Of a stretch of 64,000 bases of DNA, positions 41,718 to 49,704 are shown in pieces. The stretch lies in the NCBI RefSeq assembly GCF_025399835.1, contig NZ_JAODVR010000001.1, forward strand, positions 248,001 through 312,000. The letters run 5' to 3'. A program made the position numbers and the translations under genes. The DNA is from Haloarchaeobius sp. HME9146. GTDB lineage: Archaea > Halobacteriota > Halobacteria > Halobacteriales > Natrialbaceae. A model generated the notes under the pieces. The model searched no databases and was not told the origin of the DNA. It saw only the letters and a program-made list of their open reading frames with translations. Position 1 is the stretch's first letter, and each line of letters starts with the position of its first letter.

Positions 41718-42140
41718 TTACTCCGTCGCCGCGATGTCGTCGGCGATGCGGTCGAGTTCCTCGTCGGCCATCTCGCCCGGCCCGTCGAACAGGGCGTGGA
41801 TGGGGCCGTTCCCGTCGCCGTCGAAGCGCGGGACGATGTGGGCGTGGACGTGCGGGACCTCCTGGCCGGCGGCCTCGCCGTTGTTGAACGCGACCGTCGA
41901 GCCGTCGGCGTCGACCGCGGCCTCCACGCGCGGGACGAGGTCGTGGAGCGCCGAGAAGACGGCCGACCCCTCGTCGGCGGGCAGGTCGTTCAGGGTCTCG
42001 TGGTGCCCCTTCGGGATGACGAGGGTGTGCCCCGGCGCGAGCGGGTTCACGTCGAGGAACGCGAAGGCGTGCTCGTCCTCGTAGACGGTGCGGCTCGGGA
42101 TGTCGCCAGCGATGATCTGGCAGAAGATGCAGTCGTCCAT
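41718..42140 (-). CDS. HIT-family hydrolase
   Basis: 140 residues. A zinc-like CIFC start, FLDVNPLAPGHTLVIPKGHH and the histidine triad HVHAHIVPR (about residue 95) identify the HIT family, nucleotide hydrolases acting on AMP-linked substrates. ATG 42140 gives MDDCIFCQIIAGDIP, the classical beginning. The C-terminal 30 residues are acidic. It is divergent from the amidohydrolase gene. Confidence 0.92.
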   Translation of the reverse strand: MDDCIFCQIIAGDIPSRTVYEDEHAFAFLDVNPLAPGHTLVIPKGHHETLNDLPADEGSAVFSALHDLVPRVEAAVDADGSTVAFNNGEAAGQEVPHVHAHIVPRFDGDGNGPIHALFDGPGEMADEELDRIADDIAATE

Positions 42141-42229
42141 GTGCGGGGAGTCTCGTGGCTGGGGTATCAAGGTTTCCCGGCGAGGGCATCGGGACAAACC
42201 TCATGGTCGCAGGCCGAGCACCCTCGCAC

Positions 42230-43060
42230 ATGTCCTTCGCCCCCGCGACCGACGCCCACGTCCACCTCATGCCGGACCGCCTGATGGATGCGATTCGCGA
42301 CGCGCTCTCGCGGGACCTCGGCTGGACTATCGACCATCCGACCGAGCGGACCGCCATGGAATCGGTGCTTCGCCGGCAGGGCGTCGACCGCTACCTCGCG
42401 CTGCCCTACGCCCACGAACCGGGGCTGGCCGCGAAGCTGAACCAGTGGGTGCTGGAGCAGGCCAGGAAGTCCGAGATAGCCGTGCCCTTCGCCACGGTCC
42501 ACCCCGAGGACGACGTGCGGAGCGTGGTCAGGGACGCGCTGAACGGTGGGGCACGGGGACTCAAACTCCAGTGCCCGGTGCAGGATGCCGCGCCGAACGA
42601 CCCCAGACTGGACCCGGCGTTCGAGCTCTGTGCCGAGTACAACCGCCCGGTTCTGTTGCACGCCGGGCGTGCCCCGAACTTCGGAGACTCCGATGCTGTC
42701 GGTCTCGGGCCGTTCCGCGAGTTCGTCTCCTCCTATCCTGAGATTCGAGTCTGCTGTGCCCACATGGGCGCGCCGGACGTGGACGGGTTCGTCGCCGAGG
42801 CCCGCGCCCACGACCAGGTGTTTCTGGACACGTCGGTCGCGATGTCGGCGGCGATACCCGAGACCATGGACTTCGACCCGGGAAGCGTCGCGGACTCGGT
42901 GTTCGAGGAGCTGGCAGGCTCCATCATGTACGGCTCTGACTACCCGAACGTGCCGTACGAGTACGCGAGCGAGCGAGAGCACCTGCTCTCGCGGGAGCTG
43001 TCGGAGGAGGCACTGGAGGGGTTGTTTCGGGACGCCGCGGCGCGGTTCCTGGGAGAATAA
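42230..43060 (+). CDS. Amidohydrolase-family protein
   Basis: 276 residues, TIM barrel. The metal ligands are in order: HVH in ATDAHVHLMPD, LKLQCP (Lys about 120), LLHAGRAPN (His), CAHMGAPDVD (His) and YGSDYPNVPYEY (Asp). This matches amidohydrolase-2 type enzymes (decarboxylases and lactonases). The substrate cannot be inferred. ATG 42230 directly starts the domain. Confidence 0.88.
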   Translation: MSFAPATDAHVHLMPDRLMDAIRDALSRDLGWTIDHPTERTAMESVLRRQGVDRYLALPYAHEPGLAAKLNQWVLEQARKSEIAVPFATVHPEDDVRSVVRDALNGGARGLKLQCPVQDAAPNDPRLDPAFELCAEYNRPVLLHAGRAPNFGDSDAVGLGPFREFVSSYPEIRVCCAHMGAPDVDGFVAEARAHDQVFLDTSVAMSAAIPETMDFDPGSVADSVFEELAGSIMYGSDYPNVPYEYASEREHLLSRELSEEALEGLFRDAAARFLGE

Positions 43061-43082
43061 TCAAGATGCCGGAAACTAGAAA

Positions 43083-43111
43083 GTCGTCAAGACGACTCGC
43101 TGACTAGTCAG
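43083..43111. repeat. Two adjacent palindromes at the left edge of a lower-GC gene
   Basis: GTCGTC-AA-GACGAC (43083-43096) and CTGACTAGTCAG (43100-43111, perfect). They lie between the amidohydrolase stop and the nuclease gene, and may end transcription from the left or bind a regulator. Confidence 0.5.
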
Positions 43112-43150
43112 GCCCATTAGACAAATATAGGACGCAGCCAGACGTATCGT

Positions 43151-44260
43151 ATGCGAGTCTTCGACCAAGTCGAATCTGCTTCAACTCAGAGGACGGAGCA
43201 GTGCGACAGAGCGGCCGTTCAATCCGAAGAGGCGTTGGAGTCGCTCCTGCACGCGAATCCAGCGATGCTCCTCGACGAGGACGTGTTCATATTTAGTCGC
43301 CAACATCCACTCGAAGGCGGTATTCCGGATTTGCTGGCGCTCGATAAGTTCGGAAACGTTCAGGTGTTCGAACTCAAAGCTGGAAAGAGTGGCACAGGGA
43401 GTGCGAGCGAGGAAACGATTCTCGGTCAACCGCAAACCTACGCCCAATCGATTCACTCCTACGACTATGCTAGACTGAATGATCTGTACCAACGTTACAA
43501 ATCGGACATCGTTCAGGGCCGCTGGGACGTGCCCGAACGTCTGGCCCCTGCAGACGCACTCCGAGATGCTCACGAATCGGTATTCGGTGTCTCACTAAAA
43601 CCCGACGAGTTCAATTCAGAGCAACGAATGGTCGTCGTCGCCGAAGAGATAACAAGACAAACCGAACAAAATGCCCGTTACCTCCTAAACAACGGGATGA
43701 ACATCCAGTGTGTCGAGGTCCAATGTTTTGAGCGCGATGGATCCCAACATCGAACTGTCGCCACGAACACTGTCGTCGACTACGACCTGTCCCGTGTTCG
43801 GCCAGCGCGTGCAGCGAACCCAACGTACCCCGAAGTCGTCTCCGAACTCGTTGACCTAACCTTCCCGAAGGTACGACATCTGGTCGATTCAGGGTCGCCG
43901 GGTCTGGCTTTCGAGAACACGGATAGCTATCGGCCGAGACTCCAGTCAAACCATGCCGACCATCCAGATGGATTAAAATACGTGTTCTATCTTCGGCCAG
44001 CCGAGTGGAACTCGATCATCGTTGCTATGGACTATATGGACCAAGACAGGGACACGTTAGACACACTTCTTGCGAACGCCGAGGTCTTCGAGGCGCAGGG
44101 ATTCCACGTGAATCCGAATAGGTCGCGTGACAGAATCGTGGGATTCAGTTGGGATGTGGACTCCGCTGAAGTATTAGACGACGAGGAATTCCTCACCGAG
44201 GTTGCAGAGCGGTTCGTCACACTCGTCGAAACCGGCCACGACGTGTTCACCGCGGACTAG
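43151..44260 (+). CDS. NucS-like PD-(D/E)XK nuclease
   Basis: 369 residues. EEALESLLHANPAMLLDEDV, then GGIPDLLALDKFGNVQVFEL and KAGKSGTGSASEETILGQ give the Asp and Glu-x-Lys of a PD-(D/E)XK site as in NucS (DUF91) endonucleases, with an N-terminal helix and Q-containing motif QPQTYAQS. The remaining 200 residues (including RMVVVAEEITRQTEQNARYL) are unlike the mismatch nuclease NucS. Lower GC and relaxed codon use suggest transfer. ACAAATATAGG at 43122-43132 lies about 25 bp before the ATG. Confidence 0.75.
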   Translation: MRVFDQVESASTQRTEQCDRAAVQSEEALESLLHANPAMLLDEDVFIFSRQHPLEGGIPDLLALDKFGNVQVFELKAGKSGTGSASEETILGQPQTYAQSIHSYDYARLNDLYQRYKSDIVQGRWDVPERLAPADALRDAHESVFGVSLKPDEFNSEQRMVVVAEEITRQTEQNARYLLNNGMNIQCVEVQCFERDGSQHRTVATNTVVDYDLSRVRPARAANPTYPEVVSELVDLTFPKVRHLVDSGSPGLAFENTDSYRPRLQSNHADHPDGLKYVFYLRPAEWNSIIVAMDYMDQDRDTLDTLLANAEVFEAQGFHVNPNRSRDRIVGFSWDVDSAEVLDDEEFLTEVAERFVTLVETGHDVFTAD

Positions 44261-44323
44261 TCACGGCCGACGGCTGGAAAGCGTGCTTGTCTGCGCCAGC
44301 ACAGTGATTCGACCGCTTCCTCG

Positions 44324-44704
44324 CTACTTCATGATGACGCCGGTCACCTGGGCCCGCAGGACGACCTCGCCGGACTCGTCCCGGCACACCGCCCGGGCGG
44401 ACAGGATGTACCGCGATTTGCGCTCGGTGACGTGCTCGAACCGCCAGCGGCAGGTTATCTCCTCGCCGGTGTACACGGGGCGGGGGAACTCGAAGTCCAT
44501 CTCACGGGCGAGCACGTCGTAGTCGCCGCCGATCTTGGTTGGCAGGGTCGCCGTCAGGAGGCCGTGGACGAGCAGGCGACCGTCCTCGTCGGGCTCGACG
44601 TGGTGCGTGCCCTCGTCTCCGGAGAGGGCGGCGAACTCGCGGACCTCCTCGCGGGTGAACGTTCGCGTGAAGGTGTCCGTGTCGCCGGCTTCGGGGACTT
44701 TCAC
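44324..44704 (-). CDS. MaoC-like hotdog-fold protein
   Basis: 126 residues from GTG. FTREEVREFAALSGDEGTHH is the hydratase-type hotdog motif with the Asp/His pair, and LLVHGLLTATLPTKIGGDYD and ITCRWRFEHVTERKSRYILS complete the fold. Related proteins hydrate enoyl-CoA or bind acyl-CoA; this member has GDEGTHHVEPDED, close to the catalytic DxNPxH region but not identical. TTTTTG on the coding strand 25-30 bp upstream sets GTG 44704 as start. Confidence 0.78.
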   Translation of the reverse strand: MKVPEAGDTDTFTRTFTREEVREFAALSGDEGTHHVEPDEDGRLLVHGLLTATLPTKIGGDYDVLAREMDFEFPRPVYTGEEITCRWRFEHVTERKSRYILSARAVCRDESGEVVLRAQVTGVIMK

Positions 44705-44784
44705 AGGCGAGGGTGGGGATTCGACCGACAAAAAGCCACACCCCAAATCCGCGGTGATTACCAGTAACTGCACCGGATATCAGC

Positions 44785-45414
44785 CTACCCGACCAGTCTA
44801 TCCAGTTCGTCGCCGAGTGCCGTCACGTACTCGTCGGATTCGTAGCCCAGCCGTGAGACCCACACGTCCTGATAGGACGGATGCAAGATGGGCAGCACGA
44901 CACAGGCCAGTGCCGGCGATTCGACCGGTTCCAGCACCGAGTCGAGGAACCCATCGAGGGAGCGGTCGTCGAAGGCGAAGACGGTCTCGGTGGCGTGCTT
45001 TCCCGTCGGGACGACCACGGCGGGGTCGATGCGGGCGAGTTCTGTGTCGAGGTGGGCGCGACAGTTCGCGAGTTCCTCGGGGGCCGGTTCGCGGTTCGTC
45101 CCGCCCTCGGCCGCCTCGGGGAAGCACTTCACCGCGTTGGTGTAGTAGGCCTCGGGGTGGCCTGCTGCGGCGAGCAGGTCTCGCACCCGCCGGCCGGAGT
45201 GCTGGGAGGTGTACGCCAGCCCGGTCAGGTTACCGCCCTGCCAGCGGTCCGCGTCGGGGTCGCCGGCAGCCGGGGCTTCACCGACCACGACCACGTCGGC
45301 GTCGCGCGGGCCGTTGCCCCACGAGATGCGCTGTCGGCACTCGGCGAGTTTCGGACAGCGGGTACACCCCGGTTCGACGACGAGCGCGTCGTCGGCAGCG
45401 GGGAAACGGGGCAT
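44785..45414 (-). CDS. udg: Uracil-DNA glycosylase, iron-sulfur family
   Basis: 209 residues. The cluster cysteines CTRCPKLAEC (17, 20 and perhaps 26), C97 and C117 (VKCFPEA and LANCRAHL), GEAPAAGDPDADRWQG (uracil-binding motif A) and LHPSYQDV (motif B) are those of the family 4/5 archaeal glycosylases. It removes uracil from DNA in base excision repair. A gene of 74 residues starts upstream on the same strand; the pair may be co-transcribed. Confidence 0.88.
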   Translation of the reverse strand: MPRFPAADDALVVEPGCTRCPKLAECRQRISWGNGPRDADVVVVGEAPAAGDPDADRWQGGNLTGLAYTSQHSGRRVRDLLAAAGHPEAYYTNAVKCFPEAAEGGTNREPAPEELANCRAHLDTELARIDPAVVVPTGKHATETVFAFDDRSLDGFLDSVLEPVESPALACVVLPILHPSYQDVWVSRLGYESDEYVTALGDELDRLVG

Positions 45415-45415
45415 C

Positions 45416-45640
45416 TTACTCGATGAGCGGGAGGACGACGCCGAACACCGCCAGCGAGAAGAAGGCGGTCAGGATGCCCAGCAGGATAGAGTCGGTGAAC
45501 AGGGTATCCTCCCACGCCGGCAGCGTGTCGTACAGTGCGTGACCGACGACCTCGCCGCCCGCACCGACCACGAACAGGCCGAGACCGAGCAGGAAGCCGA
45601 GTTTCGCCAGTTCCGGATACGTTCTCGAACGAGTGCGCAT
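45416..45640 (-). CDS. Small two-helix membrane protein upstream of udg
   Basis: 74 residues. A basic N-terminus (MRTRSRTYPELAKLG) is followed by helix 1 (FLLGLGLFVVGAGGEVVGHA), a short acidic loop and helix 2 (LLGILTAFFSLAVFGVVLPL). No family function known to me. Only 1 bp separates it from udg. Confidence 0.65.
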   Translation of the reverse strand: MRTRSRTYPELAKLGFLLGLGLFVVGAGGEVVGHALYDTLPAWEDTLFTDSILLGILTAFFSLAVFGVVLPLIE

Positions 45641-45726
45641 AGCTGGGAGAGGCCGTTCCGTCGGCAAAATCGTTTCGTCACCGCCGTGGCGAAAGGTAGA
45701 TATTCGGCGAGGGATTCGAGACGGCT

Positions 45727-45975
45727 ATGTTGACGATACTCTCCGAACTGGTCCCCGAACTCCTGGCGATACTCGCGTACGCCGTGGTCGCGGTCGCACT
45801 CTCGGCCCTGGGCGCGGGCACCGAGCTGGCCGGCCTGCACAATCTCCTCACGGACGGCTTCAGCATCCTCACCCTCTGGTACGCGGGCATCGGTGGCCTG
45901 TTGCTCTACAGCGCGGTCTACCTCGTGGGCCAGAAGCGCCTGCTCCCCCGCGTGAAGCTTCTCCTCGCCGACTGA
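45727..45975 (+). CDS. Small membrane protein
   Basis: 82 residues with two hydrophobic segments (about 8-28 and 50-68) and a basic end (VGQKRLLPRVKLLLAD). Begins MLTILSELVPELLAIL. The gene is divergent from the udg-associated gene; GTAGATATT at 45697-45705 is 22-30 bp upstream. Unknown function. Confidence 0.65.
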   Translation: MLTILSELVPELLAILAYAVVAVALSALGAGTELAGLHNLLTDGFSILTLWYAGIGGLLLYSAVYLVGQKRLLPRVKLLLAD

Positions 45976-46083
45976 AGACCGTGAACCCGGCGGAACCGAC
46001 GACATAATTCTCGCGAGACCGCCTCGAAAATATCTCATTCGGCCAACAGCTTCATATCACACGGGTCTAATCGTCGGATTGAT

Positions 46084-46182
46084 ATGAGTGCAGGGGACGC
46101 TGGGAGTATCTTCGCCCACGAGAAACGAGAGCCGACGCACGAATTCCCGCAGAGTATCTTCGAGTCGCGAACCGACGAGTAG
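46084..46182 (+). CDS. SIF-motif microprotein 1
   Basis: 32 residues: MSAGDAGSIFAHEKREPTHE, FPQSIFESRTDE. It shares GSIF, a spacer, EPxHExPxSIF with the next small gene, showing a common origin and protein-level selection. No membrane helix and no known domain; probably soluble. Its short length explains why it would be missed in routine annotation. Confidence 0.62.
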   Translation: MSAGDAGSIFAHEKREPTHEFPQSIFESRTDE

Positions 46183-46192
46183 GGGCCGAACC

Positions 46193-46208
46193 GCCTGAAT
46201 ATTCAGGC
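46193..46208. promoter_or_regulatory. Perfect 16-bp palindrome between the microprotein genes
   Basis: GCCTGAATATTCAGGC is a perfect palindrome, 10 bp after the stop of microprotein 1 and 40 bp before the start of microprotein 2. It may be an operator or a terminator without a T-run; its AT-centred symmetry favours a dimeric repressor. Confidence 0.5.
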
Positions 46209-46247
46209 CGCGCCTTGATGTAATTCACCTATGATTTTCTAGACGAC

Positions 46248-46400
46248 ATGTCGGGGGACATGGGGTCGATATTCACGGACGAACCGGTGGAACCGTCGCA
46301 CGAACACCCGGAGAGCATCTTCCGACTGCCGCTCGACGACCACGTCATGACGGTGTTCGAGGACGACGGCTCGTTCTACCGGCTGCGGGTCGACGACTGA
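46248..46400 (+). CDS. SIF-motif microprotein 2
   Basis: 50 residues: MSGDMGSIFTDEPVEPSHEH, PESIFRLPLDD, then a beta-like tail HVMTVFEDDGSFYRLRVDD absent from copy 1. The conserved GSIF...EPxHExPxSIF core with silent and replacement differences shows a tandem duplication. The gene is 64 bp before ileS, same strand. Function unknown. Confidence 0.66.
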   Translation: MSGDMGSIFTDEPVEPSHEHPESIFRLPLDDHVMTVFEDDGSFYRLRVDD

Positions 46401-46464
46401 CGAGGTGGAATCGCCCACCTGCAGGACCGATTCCCATTTAATGACGGAGTGAGTCACTCCGCAC

Positions 46465-49400
46465 ATGGAACGATTCGGGGAGGTATCCGACCAGTACGAC
46501 CCCCACGACGTCGAAGACCGTATCTTCGACTACTGGGACGAGGTGGATGCCTACGAGCAGACGAAGATACACCGAGAGGACTGCGAGCCGTTCTTCTTCG
46601 TCGACGGCCCGCCGTACACCTCCGGCGCTGCCCACATGGGCACGACCTGGAACAAGTCGCTCAAGGACGCCTTCATCCGCTTCTACCGGATGCAGGGCTA
46701 CGACGTGACCGACCGGCCGGGCTACGACATGCACGGCCTGCCCATCGAGACGAAGGTCGAGGAGGAACTCGGCTTCGAGAACAAGAAGGACATCGAGGAG
46801 TACGGCGAGGAGAAGTTCATCGAGGCCTGCAAGGACTTCGCGAACCGCAACCTCGACGCGATGGACGAGGATTTCCAGTCCTTCGGCGTCTGGATGGACT
46901 GGGACGACCCGTACAAGACCCTCTCGCCGGAGTACATGGAGGCCGCCTGGTGGGGCTTCCAGCAGGCGCACGAGCGCGGGCTGGTCGAGCAGGGCAAGCG
47001 CTCAATCAACCAGTGCCCGCGGTGTGAGACCGCCATCGCCAACAACGAGGTCGAGCGCCACGACGTGCACAAGCCCGCTATCTACGTGAAGTTCCCACTA
47101 ACGGAGCGTGAGGGCAACCTCGTCATCTGGACGACGACCCCGTGGACCATCCCCGCGAACACGTTCGTCGCCGTCGAGGAAGACGCGACCTACGTCGGCG
47201 TTCGCGCCGAGAAGGACGGCGAGAGCGAGGTGCTCTACGTCTCCGAGCCGCAGGTCGAGGAGGTCCTGAAGGAGGGCCGCTACGAGGACTACGAGGTCGT
47301 CGAGGAGGTCTCGGGAGAAGAGATGGTCGGCTGGCCGTACGAGCACCCGCTGGCCGAGGAGGTCCCGGAACACCCCCACGGCGAGGGTGCCGGGCAGGTG
47401 TACACCGCCGAGTACCCCGACGCCAACGACAAGTCCGGGATGGTTCACTCCGCACCAGGGCACGGTGAGGAGGACTTCGAGCGCGGTTCAGAACTCGGCC
47501 TCGAGATCTTCTGTCCCGTCAGCGGCGACGGCACCTACACCGAGCAGGCCGGCACGTACGCCGGCCAGTTCGTCCGCGACGCGAACGCGAACGTCATCGC
47601 CGACCTGGAGGCGAAGGGCTTCCTGCTCGGCCACGACGAGAACTACCTCGTCGAGGGCGAGGGGCAGTGCTGGCGCTGTGACACGGACATCGTCCGCCTC
47701 GTCACCGACCAGTGGTTCATCACCGTCTCCGACATCAAGGAGGACCTGCTCGAGAACATCGAGGACAGCACCTGGTGGCCCCAGTCCGCCCGCGACGAGC
47801 GCTTTCGCAACTTCGTCGAGGATTCGCCGGACTGGAACGTCTCCCGCCAGCGCTACTGGGGCATCCCCATCCCCATCTGGGTTCCTGAAAACTGGGGCGG
47901 GAGCATGGACGACGTGGTCGTCGTCGGCACCCGCGAGGAACTCGCCGAGCGCGTCGACCAAGACGTCGACCCCGACGAAGTCGACCTGCACAAACCGACG
48001 GTCGACGACCTGACCATCACCGAGGACGGCACCACCTACACCCGCGTCCCCGACGTGTTCGACGTGTGGCTCGACTCCTCGGTCGCCTCGTGGGGCACGC
48101 TGGACTACCCGAGCGACGACAGCCAGTTCGACGAGCTCTGGCCCGCCGACCTCATCATCGAGGCGCACGACCAGACGCGTGGCTGGTTCTGGTCCCAGCT
48201 CGGGATGGGCTCGGCTGCACTCGACGAGGTGCCCTACGACGAGGTGCTCATGCACGGGTGGGCGCTCGCCGAGGACGGCCGCAAGATGTCCAAGTCCATC
48301 GGGAACATCGTCGAGCCCAGCGAGGCCATCGAGCGCCACGGGGCCGACGCGATGCGCCTGTTCCTGCTCTCGCGCAACCCGCAGGAGGAGGACATGCGCT
48401 TCTCGTGGGACGAGATGGAGAACATGCAGCGCGACCTCAACATCCTCTGGAACGTGTTCCGGTTCCCGCTCCCGTACATGCGGATGGACGGGTTCGTCCC
48501 GGAGCACAGTTCGCCCGAGGAGGCCGACACCGAACTCGTCGACGAGTGGGTGCTCGCACGCCTGCAGAGCGTCAAGGCCGAGATGGCCGAGCAGTGGGAG
48601 GACCACCGCCGCCCCGACCGCGCGCTGAACACGCTGCTCCAGTTCGTCGTCGAGGACGTCTCCCGGTTCTACATCCAGGTCGTCCGCGAGCGCATGTGGG
48701 ACGAGGAGGACAGCCCCTCGAAGGAGGCCGCCTACGCGACCTTCTACCGCGTCCTCACCGACGTGGTCAAGCTGCTCGCCCCCTACGCCCCGTTCGTCAC
48801 CGAGGAGATCTACAACACCCTCACCGGCGACGAGGGCCACGACACGGTCCACATGTGTGACTTCCCCGAGGTCGACGACTTCTGGGCCGACGAGCAGCTC
48901 GAGACGGACGTCCAGCTCCTGCGTGCCGTCGAGGAGGCCGGCTCGAACGCCCGCCAGCAGGCAGACCGCAAGCTCCGCTGGCCCGTCTCGCGCGTCGTCG
49001 TCGCCCCTAACGACCCGCGCGCCGCCGAGGCCGTCGAGCGTCACCGCGACCTACTCGCTGACCGCCTCAACGCCAGGGAGGTCGAACTCGTCTCGCCCGA
49101 GCAGGAGTGGGGCGAACTCCAGTACGCGGCCCGCGCCGACATGGGCAAGCTCGGCCCCGCCTTCGGCCAGCGCGCCCCCGAGGTGATGAACGCGCTCAAC
49201 GAGGCCAGCATCGACAGCACGGACCTCGACGCCCTGCGCGAGGCCGTCGGCGAGGACGACCTCACCGAGGAGATGGTCGAGTTCGTCACGCGCACGCCCG
49301 AGGGCGTCACCGGCAGCAGCTTCGCCGTGAAGGGTGACGAGAAGGGTGTCGTCTACGTGGACGCCACCCTCACCGAGGACATCGAGAGCGAGGGCTACGC

Positions 49401-49662
49401 CCGCGAGGTCATCCGCCGGGTGCAGGAGATGCGCAAGGACCTCGAGCTCGACATCGAGGCGCGCATCCGCCTCGAGCTCGACGTGGCCGACGACCGCGTC
49501 GCCGACCTCGTGCGCCGCCACGAGGACCTCATCGCCGAGGAGGTCCGGGCGACCGAGTTCGCGACCGTCGAGGACGGCCACCGCAAGGAGTGGGAGGTCG
49601 AGGGCGTCACGATGACGCTCGCGGTCGAGCCGCTCGCGGAGGCCGAGGCGTCGGACGACTGA
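46465..49662 (+). CDS. ileS: Isoleucyl-tRNA synthetase
   Basis: 1065 residues. Class I motifs: HMGTTWNKS (HIGH-like, about 57), WTTTPWTIPANT in the editing domain, and KMSKSIGN (about 607). The C-terminal part (about 690-1065) has the anticodon-binding domain and the archaeal/eukaryotic-like tail. It charges tRNA-Ile. Acidic surfaces fit a halophile. Good start at ATG 46465 (MERFGEVSDQYDPHD). Complete and intact. Confidence 0.97.
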   Translation: MERFGEVSDQYDPHDVEDRIFDYWDEVDAYEQTKIHREDCEPFFFVDGPPYTSGAAHMGTTWNKSLKDAFIRFYRMQGYDVTDRPGYDMHGLPIETKVEEELGFENKKDIEEYGEEKFIEACKDFANRNLDAMDEDFQSFGVWMDWDDPYKTLSPEYMEAAWWGFQQAHERGLVEQGKRSINQCPRCETAIANNEVERHDVHKPAIYVKFPLTEREGNLVIWTTTPWTIPANTFVAVEEDATYVGVRAEKDGESEVLYVSEPQVEEVLKEGRYEDYEVVEEVSGEEMVGWPYEHPLAEEVPEHPHGEGAGQVYTAEYPDANDKSGMVHSAPGHGEEDFERGSELGLEIFCPVSGDGTYTEQAGTYAGQFVRDANANVIADLEAKGFLLGHDENYLVEGEGQCWRCDTDIVRLVTDQWFITVSDIKEDLLENIEDSTWWPQSARDERFRNFVEDSPDWNVSRQRYWGIPIPIWVPENWGGSMDDVVVVGTREELAERVDQDVDPDEVDLHKPTVDDLTITEDGTTYTRVPDVFDVWLDSSVASWGTLDYPSDDSQFDELWPADLIIEAHDQTRGWFWSQLGMGSAALDEVPYDEVLMHGWALAEDGRKMSKSIGNIVEPSEAIERHGADAMRLFLLSRNPQEEDMRFSWDEMENMQRDLNILWNVFRFPLPYMRMDGFVPEHSSPEEADTELVDEWVLARLQSVKAEMAEQWEDHRRPDRALNTLLQFVVEDVSRFYIQVVRERMWDEEDSPSKEAAYATFYRVLTDVVKLLAPYAPFVTEEIYNTLTGDEGHDTVHMCDFPEVDDFWADEQLETDVQLLRAVEEAGSNARQQADRKLRWPVSRVVVAPNDPRAAEAVERHRDLLADRLNAREVELVSPEQEWGELQYAARADMGKLGPAFGQRAPEVMNALNEASIDSTDLDALREAVGEDDLTEEMVEFVTRTPEGVTGSSFAVKGDEKGVVYVDATLTEDIESEGYAREVIRRVQEMRKDLELDIEARIRLELDVADDRVADLVRRHEDLIAEEVRATEFATVEDGHRKEWEVEGVTMTLAVEPLAEAEASDD

Positions 49663-49704
49663 GCAGGCACAAGAGTCTTTTTCGCGGTCTCCGTTTTCGA
49701 GGAC

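Noticed and set aside
46239-46466. Leftward frame across microprotein 2
   Set aside because: Antisense to a gene with a conserved paralogue; no independent support.
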